From Minicystis rosea (GTDB lineage: Bacteria > Myxococcota_A > Polyangia > Polyangiales > Polyangiaceae), in contig CP016211.1 of assembly GCA_001931535.1 (NCBI GenBank), positions 1,268,501 through 1,332,500 on the forward strand: a DNA stretch of 64,000 nucleotides. Reading direction: 5' to 3'. A model generated the notes under the pieces. That model was not told where the DNA came from. It worked only from the letters and a program-made list of their open reading frames with translations, and searched no databases. Shown in pieces: positions 14,890-23,112 of the stretch (position 1 is its first letter; each line of letters opens with the position of its first letter). The position numbers and the translations under genes were made by a program.

Positions 14890-16929
14890 ATGCGGCTCCG
14901 CGCAGCGATCGCCGTGGGCATCACGCTCGCGGCGATCGGCTGTCGAAAGCCGGCGGAGACGTTGGACGCGACGGCCGGTGCTGCGACCACGGATCCGTTG
15001 GCGCCGCTCCACGCGTTCGAGGAGGAGCGGCGGCGCGCCGCCGATTTCGAGCGGCTTCCTGCGTCGGATCGGGCGCTCGGGTCGGATCCGATCGCGATTC
15101 GCGCGCTGCCGGGGGCGGCGCCTCCACGCTTCGTGGGCCTGCTTCGCGGGCGCGACGCGCTGGTGCTGCTCGACGCGGATCTGCGCGAGATCGCGCGCGC
15201 CCGAACGCCGGCGTTTCCCGTGGGGATCGACGTCGCCGACGACGGCGAGATTGCGGTGGTGGGCGAGCAATCCCCACGCATCGCGACGTTCACGGCCCCG
15301 CACGACACGCTCCGCGCGCGCGGCGACATCGGCGTGGGTACGTTCGGCCTGCGCGACGTCGCGCTGCGGAGCACGCGCGCGGGGCGGGTGATCCATGCGA
15401 TCGACGAGCGGACGGGGACGCTCTTCACGGTGCGAGGGCCGCGCGAGCGCGCGTCGATCACGACGGTTCCCACCTGCGCCGGCGCCTTTCGTTTGGCAGA
15501 GGCCGGCGACGCGCTGCTCGTCGATTGCTTGATCGATCACGCGGTCCTCGTCTTCGATCTCGACGCTCACGGGCTCCCCGCGGAGCGGCCACGCGCGCGG
15601 ATCCAACACGATGGACCGATCTGGAGCGTGGCGGCGGCGAGCACCCGAGAGGGGCTCCTGATTGCTGCCGGCGGCGTGGAGGATCATCCGCTCGATCGAA
15701 CGGAAGGCTCGTTCGGATACATCGACTCGTTCGTCTTCGTGTACCGGCTCGCGCCCGGCGCGACGCAGCCCGAGCGGCTCGCGGAGGTGAACGTGTCGGA
15801 GGTCGGCGTCATCACGCCGAAGGCGCTCCTGCTTCGCGCCGAGGCGCACGCAGGCGCGACGGTGACCGTCGTCGGGTATGGCAGTGATCGGATCGCGACG
15901 CTCGCATGGCGCGATGGCTTCGCGGCCGCGCCGAGGATCGATGCGCGGCCCTTCGTTCCCGGTGTCGCATCCATCGCGCTCCTCGGTGACGCGATCGTCG
16001 GTGCCGATCCGCTCTTCGATGGTTGGGCGCGCATGGGATCGACGGGGGTCGTCGAGGTGCCCGATGAGGCGCCGGTGCGGCGTACGCCGGCGTCACGCGT
16101 GGGCGAGGCGCTCTTCTTCACCAACCTCATGGCGCCGTGGAACCACACGGATGGACGCCTCAGCCGCTTCACGTGCGAGACGTGTCATTTCGAGGGCTAC
16201 ACCGATGGCCGCACGCACCACACCGGCCGCGGCGACGTGCGGGCCACCACCAAGCCGCTGCTCGGGCTGTTCAACAATCGGCCGCATTTCACGCGCGCGC
16301 TCGATCCCGACATGGCCACCATGGTGCACAACGAGTTCCGCGTGGCGGGCGCGAAGAGCGATCACGATCCGTGGTTCTCGGCAGCGGATACGGGGCTCGC
16401 GTGGGTGCCGCTGCTCGGGGCATCGATCGCCGAGCTGGACGCGCCCGCGCTGCGACGCGCGCTGATGACGTTTCTCATGGACTTCACCCATCGGCCCAAC
16501 CCCGCGGTCCTCGGCCGCGATCACTTCGACGAGCGCGAGCGCCGCGGCGCCGAGGTGTTCGCGCGTCGTTGCGAGCGCTGCCACGAGGCGAGGCTCGTGA
16601 CGGACGAGCCGTCGTCCCGCGTGCCCGAGGAGCGCTGGGAGTCGCTCGTGATGCGCCGCGAGGGGCCCATCGTGTGGGCCGCGACGGGCTACCACAAGAC
16701 GGGGGTGGAGCCGTACGTGCACGATCTCGGGGCGCGCGCGACGTCGCTGCGCAGGCTCGACAAGAAGCGGCCCTACTTCACCAACGGCTCGGCGCGGACC
16801 CTGCGCGAGGTGACCGATCGCGCCCGATTTCAGGGCGAAAGCTTCTTCCACGATCACGCACCCGCGGCTGCGGAGGCGCTCGGCGAAGCGGAGCGGGAGG
16901 CGCTCGGCGCGTTCCTCGATCTCTTGTAG
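14890..16929 (+). CDS. di-haem cytochrome c lipoprotein with propeller-like N-terminal part
   Basis: A 679-residue predicted lipoprotein (lipobox AAIGC, Cys18). Residues 60-400 carry short beta-propeller-like strands (DADLREIARARTPAFPVGID and similar). The C-terminal 260 residues carry two haem c attachment motifs, CETCH and CERCH, in a region resembling di-haem peroxidase/MauG-like surface proteins, with additional histidines that could be distal ligands. It is probably on the periplasmic or outer face. The gene at 60087-61844 has the same overall plan. Redox partner and reaction unknown. Confidence 0.8.
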   Translation: MRLRAAIAVGITLAAIGCRKPAETLDATAGAATTDPLAPLHAFEEERRRAADFERLPASDRALGSDPIAIRALPGAAPPRFVGLLRGRDALVLLDADLREIARARTPAFPVGIDVADDGEIAVVGEQSPRIATFTAPHDTLRARGDIGVGTFGLRDVALRSTRAGRVIHAIDERTGTLFTVRGPRERASITTVPTCAGAFRLAEAGDALLVDCLIDHAVLVFDLDAHGLPAERPRARIQHDGPIWSVAAASTREGLLIAAGGVEDHPLDRTEGSFGYIDSFVFVYRLAPGATQPERLAEVNVSEVGVITPKALLLRAEAHAGATVTVVGYGSDRIATLAWRDGFAAAPRIDARPFVPGVASIALLGDAIVGADPLFDGWARMGSTGVVEVPDEAPVRRTPASRVGEALFFTNLMAPWNHTDGRLSRFTCETCHFEGYTDGRTHHTGRGDVRATTKPLLGLFNNRPHFTRALDPDMATMVHNEFRVAGAKSDHDPWFSAADTGLAWVPLLGASIAELDAPALRRALMTFLMDFTHRPNPAVLGRDHFDERERRGAEVFARRCERCHEARLVTDEPSSRVPEERWESLVMRREGPIVWAATGYHKTGVEPYVHDLGARATSLRRLDKKRPYFTNGSARTLREVTDRARFQGESFFHDHAPAAAEALGEAEREALGAFLDLL

Positions 16930-16939
16930 CGACGCGTCG

Positions 16940-17629
16940 TCAGACGAGCATCTGCGCGACGGCCGCTGCCGTGGTCGCGGCGACGGGGATGGCGAAGTTG
17001 TCGTCGACGCGGGTCACCGCGATCTCCGCGATGGCCCCCACGATCGCGCCCGCCGCAGCGACGATCACGGCCGGCGCTGCGGCCACGCCGAGCCCCGCGA
17101 GCCAAGCGGCGGCGGGGATCGTGCCGGCGACGACGAAGGCGAGGGTGCCTTCGAGCGAGCGACCGGACCGGATGCGCGTGCGGCCCCAACGCCGGCCCAC
17201 GAAGCCCGCGGCGGGGTCGGCGAAGGCGAGGACGATCACGCCGATCTCCGCGGCGCGCAGCGGCGCGAAGAGGGCGAGGAGGAGGAGCGCGGTGATGTAC
17301 CAGGTCGACGAGTTGACCTCGTGGTGCTCGTTCGCGTGCGCGATGGGCGCGAAGATCCGCATCAAGCGCGCGTTCACGGCGGGGCTCCGCCGGCGCAGCG
17401 TTTCGCACGTCCACGCGAACACGGCGAAGGCGATCGCGGCCGCGATCACCCAGGTCCGCGTCGGCAGGAGGTGGAGCACGGACAGCGCGAAGAGACCCGA
17501 CGCGACGTGAAAGAAGCTCCGCCGCATGTTTGCGGGCCGACGGGGCGCGCTCTCGGCATCGGGTGCCGCGGAGGCGGGGGACAGCTCGGCAATGGGCAGC
17601 GCGGAGACCTCGAGGGCGTGCTTCGACAA
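16940..17629 (-). CDS. DGK1/VTE5-like membrane CTP-dependent lipid kinase
   Basis: A membrane protein of about 229 residues related to the phosphatidate cytidylyltransferase superfamily branch that includes yeast diacylglycerol kinase DGK1, dolichol kinase and phytol kinase. Evidence is the starting RRSFFHVASGLFALSVL, the ADPAAGFVGRRWG motif and SLEGTLAFVVAG, with 6-7 membrane helices. The lipid substrate cannot be predicted. The reading frame begins at a TTG at 17629; the ATG at 17527 (MRRSFFHV) lies exactly where the family starts and is equally likely. Convergent with the di-haem gene, 10 bases apart. Confidence 0.72.
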   Translation of the reverse strand: MSKHALEVSALPIAELSPASAAPDAESAPRRPANMRRSFFHVASGLFALSVLHLLPTRTWVIAAAIAFAVFAWTCETLRRRSPAVNARLMRIFAPIAHANEHHEVNSSTWYITALLLLALFAPLRAAEIGVIVLAFADPAAGFVGRRWGRTRIRSGRSLEGTLAFVVAGTIPAAAWLAGLGVAAAPAVIVAAAGAIVGAIAEIAVTRVDDNFAIPVAATTAAAVAQMLV

Positions 17630-17778
17630 GATGTCGCAAGCTAAGCCCGGCCCCCGTTGCGGCGCTCATCAGGGTTTCGTCATATCGACCCGACGCAGCG
17701 CGGCACCCCACATCCAACATCACCACGCTCGATCCTCGCGCAGGAGCGGGCGAGCGACAGCGCGACGATGTGCGGGCG

Positions 17779-19998
17779 CTAAGGCTTTCGCGCCATGTCG
17801 AGACGCGTCATCTGCTGGCAGGTGATCACCACCGTCTCACCGGGGCTGACCCACTCGGGGTAACGGCTCTCGCCCGGTGTGGCGAGGCGCACGAAGAACC
17901 GGCCGCAACGCACCTTCAGCGGCTGATTGACGGAGCCCGCGAGCTTGCCCGAGAGGTAGACGTCCGCGTTCGCCGGCGACGCGACCGTGAGATAGCCGTA
18001 GCCGTACGGAAGGTCGGCAGGGTTCACGCTCCCGGCCGCCGCCGCAGTGGTGGACGTCACCGCAGCCGTGACCACGACCGAAGGCGCCGCCGTCGGGATC
18101 GCGGGGGCCTTCGCGCTGGCGGCCGATGCCGAAGCATCGGGGCTCGCGCCGCTGTTGCTCCGACCACGCAGGACCAGGATGAAGATGCCCACCGCCACGA
18201 ACGCGGCCGTGAGCGCGGAGACGACGATGGTCGTTCCGATCGCCGAGCCCGGCCGGCGTCCCTTGGGCGCCGCGGTCCCCGTCGATGCCGGGCCTCCATG
18301 CGCATCGGATGTCGAGGCGACCGGCGTCGGCCCGAGCAACGCGGGCTCGACGAGCGCGAGGCTCCCGCGCGGGTGCTCCGCGGTCGCGAGGCTCGCGCGG
18401 GCCTGCTCGGCGGCGAGCGCTTCGCTGAGCGGCGGTGAGATCCCCGGCAGCGACGAGCGCGGCAACGACGCGAGCGCGGCGAGCATCGGCACCGCCGACG
18501 GCAGGATCGAAGGCTTGGGGACCACCGCGCCCGGCGGCGGCATCCCAGGGCCGGGCGCCGCTGCGGCCACGGGCGCGGGCACCGGCGAGGTCGCGCCGTC
18601 GTGTTCACCGATCTCGGGATTGAGCCCGGGAAGCGTCGGTTGTGGTGCGCGTCGTTGTGGTGTGCCCTGCGCATCGAGCGGCACGCCCAACGTCGGCACC
18701 GACGGCGTATCGGTCGCCGGAGCGGCCTGCACATCCGGCGGTGGACCGAACTTCGGTGCTGCGGGCGCTTGTGCATCGGGCGGCGCACCGAACTTCGGTG
18801 CGACCGGCGGTGCCTCGGGCACACCGATGATGGTGGCGCGCCTGGCGCTCGGCGCATCCGCCGGTGGAGGCGGCGGCAGGTTCAGCACGACGCGCGCGAG
18901 CGCGGTGCCCGTCGTCGTGCGCGCGGGATCCGTCGCGCCCTCTGCGGCCTTCGCTTCGGCGCGCCGCGCGGCGACCGTGCGTGCCGGCGCGCCTGCAGCG
19001 TCCCCCGGTGCTCCGAAGCGCACGCCTTGATACGGGTTGCGCTGCGAGCCCGGCGTCGCGCGTGAAGGCGGCGGCGGGGCTTCGCTCTCCGGCTCCTTCG
19101 CGCCGCCCTCGGCGCGCATCGCGGCGACGCGCTCCTTGAGCTCGGCCTTGGCCTTCGTGGCGGGCCCTGCCTTGGAGAGCCAGCGTTCGATCTCGCGCGC
19201 CGAGATCCGCCGCGTCCCCGGGAAGTGATCGAGCGCCGCATCCACCACCGCCGCGACCTCGCGCGGCAGATCCGATCGCAGGCCCGAGATGCGCCGCGGC
19301 CACGTTCCATCCGTCGGCGGTCTGCGCCCTGCGAGCAGCGACCAGAGGATCAGCCCGAGCCCGTAGACATCGGCCTTGGTCGTCACCGGCTCGCCGCGCG
19401 CTTGCTCCGGCGCCATGAAGCCCGGCGTTCCTTTGATGCGACCGATCGCCGTGTCCGGCGTGCGCCCCAGGATCTTTCCCACGCCGAACCCGGTGAGCCG
19501 AACTTCGCCCTCCACCGAGAGCAGCACGTTCTCCGGGCTCAGATTGCGATGCACGATCGGCGTCGCGTTGCCCTGCTCGTCGGTCGCTGCGTGCGCATCG
19601 GCGATGGCGTCCGCGAGGCGCGCGCCGATGTAGAAGGCGGCCGCGTCGCCGAGCTTCATCCGCTTCTCGGAGAGCGCTTGCAGGAGATCGGCGAGGCTCG
19701 TCCCTTCGACGTGCTCGAGCGCGAGCACGAGCTTGCCTTGATGCTCGAAGAAGTCGAAGACCCGCACCACCACCGGGTTCTTCATGCGCCCGCAGATCGC
19801 GGCCTCGCGCGCCAGCTCTTCGGCGAGCTCGGTGTTGCCCTCGGTGGTGTCGGGCAACAGCTTCAGCTCGCACTCGCGCTGAAACCCGAGCGGCCCGTCG
19901 TTCCGCGCGAGGTACACCTCGGCCGGGCCTACCGGAGGCAGGCGTCGTACGATCCGATAGCTCCCGATGGTTTCGGGTATGTCTTCCGCCGGGAACAT
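17779..19998 (-). CDS. membrane-anchored serine/threonine pseudokinase
   Basis: A 739-residue protein with an N-terminal protein-kinase fold (about 14-275), a long Pro/Ala-rich linker with repeated KFGAPPDAQ/KFGPPPDVQ units, one membrane helix (IGTTIVVSALTAAFVAVGIF, about 605-630) and a C-terminal PEGA-like domain with PANADVYLSGKLAGS. The ATP lysine is kept (Lys46). The catalytic loop reads HRNLSPEN (Asn152 for the catalytic Asp), and the metal-binding DFG reads TGFG (Gly170 for Asp). APE is intact (MAPEQA). It therefore should not phosphorylate normally and may bind nucleotide or act as a scaffold. Start ATG at 19998. Confidence 0.87.
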   Translation of the reverse strand: MFPAEDIPETIGSYRIVRRLPPVGPAEVYLARNDGPLGFQRECELKLLPDTTEGNTELAEELAREAAICGRMKNPVVVRVFDFFEHQGKLVLALEHVEGTSLADLLQALSEKRMKLGDAAAFYIGARLADAIADAHAATDEQGNATPIVHRNLSPENVLLSVEGEVRLTGFGVGKILGRTPDTAIGRIKGTPGFMAPEQARGEPVTTKADVYGLGLILWSLLAGRRPPTDGTWPRRISGLRSDLPREVAAVVDAALDHFPGTRRISAREIERWLSKAGPATKAKAELKERVAAMRAEGGAKEPESEAPPPPSRATPGSQRNPYQGVRFGAPGDAAGAPARTVAARRAEAKAAEGATDPARTTTGTALARVVLNLPPPPPADAPSARRATIIGVPEAPPVAPKFGAPPDAQAPAAPKFGPPPDVQAAPATDTPSVPTLGVPLDAQGTPQRRAPQPTLPGLNPEIGEHDGATSPVPAPVAAAAPGPGMPPPGAVVPKPSILPSAVPMLAALASLPRSSLPGISPPLSEALAAEQARASLATAEHPRGSLALVEPALLGPTPVASTSDAHGGPASTGTAAPKGRRPGSAIGTTIVVSALTAAFVAVGIFILVLRGRSNSGASPDASASAASAKAPAIPTAAPSVVVTAAVTSTTAAAAGSVNPADLPYGYGYLTVASPANADVYLSGKLAGSVNQPLKVRCGRFFVRLATPGESRYPEWVSPGETVVITCQQMTRLDMARKP

Positions 19999-20052
19999 CC
20001 GCGCGACATGATCCTATCGGACGTGGAGCCCAACGCCCAACTACCGGCGGTG

Positions 20053-20640
20053 TTATGGCTCGCTCGGTTGAATCACCGCGGCCGCATCGAGACGAAGCCC
20101 GCGAAATCGGCGCTTCCATAATTGCTTATGTCGCGGCCCTCTCCGGACGACGCCGAGGAGGCCGACGTCCGCGAGATCGAAGGGATCGCCGCCGCCCATT
20201 GCAGGATTGAACGGCGAGGCCCCGTGCTCGAGGTGGCTCGGCACCGGGTTCCAGCCCGCACACCCCGTGTAGGGATGAGCGTCTTTGTGGCAGGAAAACG
20301 TGGCCCAGGTCACACCGTCATTGCCGACCCCGACCTCGCCCAGCTCCTCGATCAGGAACGCGTCCTCGAAGATCAGGAAGTCGGGCCTGTCTCCATCGAC
20401 GGTCGTCGTGCCGTCGAACCCGAACGCGATTTCGTCGCGTTTGACGGATGACCCCAGGTTGAACGAGAGCTCGCACGAAACGAAGCGCGACGCAGGGCCT
20501 GCCGGATCGCAGGCGGGCGAGACGACGTCACCTTCAACGTCTTCGTCGCTGCTCTCGCAGTCTGCGACGAGCGCGGGCGAGCGAGCATGGCGGTACGGCG
20601 GCAGGGACGAGCCGAGGGCGAAAGCGGCGTGGCCCGGGCA
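20053..20640 (-). pseudogene. decayed surface/secreted protein gene
   Basis: The frame encodes a recognisable myxobacterial secreted domain: DFLIFEDAF, EVGVGNDGVTWATFSCHK, then GCAGWNPVPS and GGDPFDLADVGL. Two faults are visible. There is no ATG, GTG or TTG start in frame ahead of the conserved part. Near the end, the expected RDISNYGSADFAGF appears one frame away, after which the original frame resumes as RLDAAAVIQPSEP. That means one extra base around 20120-20135 and one missing base around 20090. The gene is probably inactive, unless these are assembly errors. Confidence 0.5.
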
Positions 20641-20724
20641 CGTCGACCATGTCTTTCCGGACCTCGAGGTCGCGTGCGTCGCTCGGGGCTGGGGGGCGCC
20701 GCCGTTCCGTACTAGAACCCTCTC

Positions 20725-22164
20725 GTGCTCCACCGGCCGCCGTTCCCGCGCCCGTCCGCCGCTGCCGCCGACAAGGCGCGCTTGCTGCTCACGCGCGCCC
20801 TCGGCCCGTCGAAGGTCATCACTTCCGGCGACGGTTGCCTCTCGTATGCAAGCGACGAGTCCGATCAGGAGCCCGTCGTCCCCGATGCCGTCGCGCTCGT
20901 CTCGTCGGCCGACGACATCGCCGCTGCGCTCGCGGCCGCGCGCGAGGCCGAGGTCCCCGTCGTCCCGCGCGCCGGTGGATCCGGCAAGAGCGGCGGCGCC
21001 GTCCCCGTCTCGGGCGGCGTCGTCCTCGCGACGATCGGCATGAGCTCCATCAAGGAGATCGATCGACGCGAGCGCGTCGCCGTCGTCGAGCCGGGCGTCG
21101 TCCTCGCGGACCTGCACGCCGCGGTCGAAGCCGAAGGCCTCTTCTATCCGCCCGATCCCAACAGCCTCAAGATGTGCGCGATCGGTGGCAACATCGCCGA
21201 GAACGCCGGCGGCCCGCGCGCCTTCAAATACGGCGTCACCCGCGACTACGTCCTCGGCCTCGACGTCGTCCTGATGAACGGGACGCGCCTCCGCACCGGC
21301 CGGCGCACCACCAAGGGCGTCACCGGCTACGACGTCACCGCGCTCCTCGTCGGCAGCGAAGGCACGCTCGCCGTCACCACCGAGGCCACGTTGCGGCTCA
21401 TCCCGAAGCCTCCGGCGATCGCGACGCTGCTCGCGCTCTTCAAGACCGTCGTCGACGCGGGCCGCGCCGTCGAGAACATCATCGCCGCCGGCCTCATCCC
21501 GCGCTGTCTCGAGCTGCTCGACGCGTCGACCCTCCAAGCCGTGCGCAACCGCGGCCTCGCCATCGACGAGCGCGCCCACGCCATGCTGATCCTCGAGGTC
21601 GACGGCGACGCCGCCGCCTGCGAAGCCGACATGGAGCGCGTCGGCGGCGTCTGCGCCGACAGCGGCGCGATCGACGTGCTCGCCGCCCAGGATCCCGCGC
21701 AGCGCGATCGCCTCTGGGAAGCGCGGCGCCAGATGTCGCCGGCCACGCGCGCCATGGCGCGCTTCAAGATCTCCGAGGACGTGGTGGTGCCGCGCACGCG
21801 CGTCGTCGATCTCCTCGACGAGGTCGATCGCATCCGCGATCGTGCCGGGCACGACGGAAGCATCCGCCTGCTCACGTACGGCCACGCCGGCGATGGCAAC
21901 CTGCACGTGAATTTCCTCTGGAACGATCCCGCCGACGCGCCTCGCATCGGTGACGCGTTGGGGCAGCTCTTCCGCGCCGTCGTCGGCTTCCGCGGCACGC
22001 TGAGCGGCGAGCACGGGATCGGGACCTCGAAGGCCGAGTACCTTCCGCTCGAGCAGAGCGACGCGCTCATCGGTTTGCAGCGCGATCTCAAAGCAGCCTT
22101 CGATCCGACGGGGCTGCTCAACCCACACAAGATCTTCCCGCGACACGGACACAAGGCTTGTTGA
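20725..22164 (+). CDS. FAD-linked 2-hydroxyacid oxidase, GlcD-like
   Basis: A 479-residue flavoprotein of the FAD-binding-4/FAD-oxidase-C family (glycolate oxidase GlcD, D-lactate dehydrogenase). FAD-binding features are PRAGGSGKSGGAVPVSGG (about 75-92) and GGNIAENAGGPRAFKYGVT (about 154-172). The C-terminal cap carries YGHAGDGNLHVN and GEHGIGTSKAEYL. It would oxidise a 2-hydroxy acid to the 2-oxo acid, passing electrons to a partner. The usual GlcE and GlcF subunits are not adjacent, so the acceptor and exact substrate are open. GTG start. Its stop overlaps the ruvC start by one base (TGATG). Confidence 0.88.
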   Translation: MLHRPPFPRPSAAAADKARLLLTRALGPSKVITSGDGCLSYASDESDQEPVVPDAVALVSSADDIAAALAAAREAEVPVVPRAGGSGKSGGAVPVSGGVVLATIGMSSIKEIDRRERVAVVEPGVVLADLHAAVEAEGLFYPPDPNSLKMCAIGGNIAENAGGPRAFKYGVTRDYVLGLDVVLMNGTRLRTGRRTTKGVTGYDVTALLVGSEGTLAVTTEATLRLIPKPPAIATLLALFKTVVDAGRAVENIIAAGLIPRCLELLDASTLQAVRNRGLAIDERAHAMLILEVDGDAAACEADMERVGGVCADSGAIDVLAAQDPAQRDRLWEARRQMSPATRAMARFKISEDVVVPRTRVVDLLDEVDRIRDRAGHDGSIRLLTYGHAGDGNLHVNFLWNDPADAPRIGDALGQLFRAVVGFRGTLSGEHGIGTSKAEYLPLEQSDALIGLQRDLKAAFDPTGLLNPHKIFPRHGHKAC

Positions 22165-22661
22165 TGAAGGTTCTGGGAATCGATCCGGGCACGCGACACA
22201 TGGGCTGGGGCGTGCTCTCGCGCGTGGGGACGAAGATCGAGCACATCGCCCACGGCGTGATCGACGCCGACGAGAAGACGCCGCTCGCCGATCGTCTCGT
22301 GGTCCTCGACGCGGCGCTGCGGGAGATCCTCGAGACGCACCGGCCCGACGTGGGCGCGGTGGAAGGCCTCTTCTTCGCCAAGGACGCGCAGAGCGCCGCC
22401 AAGCTCGGCCACGCGCGCGGCGTGGTGCTGCTGCGCCTCGCGCACGATGGCATCGCGATCCGCGAGTACGCGCCGACGCTCGTGAAGCGCACGGTGGTGG
22501 GCAAGGGCGCCGCGGAGAAGAAGCAGGTGGCGATGGTCGTGACCGCCATGCTGCGCCTCAAATCACCGCCCCGCGCGGACGCAGCCGACGCCTTGGCCAT
22601 CGCGCTCACGCACCTCGCCGTCGCCAACTACGAAGCGGCCATCGCCGGAGCGAAGCGGTAG
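22164..22661 (+). CDS. ruvC: Holliday junction resolvase RuvC
   Basis: A 165-residue endonuclease that cleaves Holliday junctions with RuvAB during recombinational repair. The four catalytic acids are present: Asp7 in LGIDPGT, Glu67 in AVEGLFF, and Asp139 and Asp142 in ADAADALAIA. Length matches the family. ruvA and ruvB are not in this window, so the usual operon is broken up. The ATG is coupled to the preceding oxidase stop (TGATG). Confidence 0.95.
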   Translation: MKVLGIDPGTRHMGWGVLSRVGTKIEHIAHGVIDADEKTPLADRLVVLDAALREILETHRPDVGAVEGLFFAKDAQSAAKLGHARGVVLLRLAHDGIAIREYAPTLVKRTVVGKGAAEKKQVAMVVTAMLRLKSPPRADAADALAIALTHLAVANYEAAIAGAKR

Positions 22662-22707
22662 CTGATCGATCGCCGCCCGCGCCGCTCGATCGGTATCATC
22701 GCCGCGC

Positions 22708-23094
22708 ATGTCGGATCACGATCCTCGCGTCATCGTCGAGCAGCTCTGGGCCTTCTTCGAAGCGCGTGACTGGGATCGCGCGCGTGATCTCCTCTCCGAC
22801 GATCTCGTCGTCGAGTGGCCGCACTCGAACGAGCGCATGCGCGGCCCCGAGGCCTTCCTCGCGGTGAACCGCTACTACCCCGAGGGCTGGTCCATCCGCG
22901 TGCTGCGCGTCGTCGCCGCGGGCGATCTCGTGGTCTCCGAGATCGTGGTCACCCTCGGCGGCCAGCGCTCGTTCGCGGCCTCGTTCTTCGAGATCGCCGC
23001 CGGCCGGATCGCGCGCATCACCGAGTACTGGGTCGACGAAGGGCATCAAGCGGCGCCGAGCTGGCGCGCGCGATGGGTCGAGAAGATGGCTTAG
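22708..23094 (+). CDS. SnoaL-like/NTF2-fold protein
   Basis: A 128-residue NTF2-like protein: helical start (VIVEQLWAFFEARDWDRARDLL), then the cone-shaped sheet pattern with DDLVVEWPHSNERMRGPEAFLAV and a final FEIAAGRIARITEYWVDEG. SnoaL-like proteins are small-molecule isomerases, cyclases or binding proteins; no specific reaction can be assigned. It is 46 bases downstream of ruvC and convergent with the patatin gene (18 bases apart). Confidence 0.8.
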   Translation: MSDHDPRVIVEQLWAFFEARDWDRARDLLSDDLVVEWPHSNERMRGPEAFLAVNRYYPEGWSIRVLRVVAAGDLVVSEIVVTLGGQRSFAASFFEIAAGRIARITEYWVDEGHQAAPSWRARWVEKMA

Positions 23095-23112
23095 AGATTC
23101 TGTTCGACGCTC

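Noticed and set aside
13800..15473. 557-codon minus-strand frame opposite the MBL and di-haem genes
   Set aside because: It is antisense to a complete metallo-hydrolase with all ligands and to a lipoprotein; no domains were seen in it.
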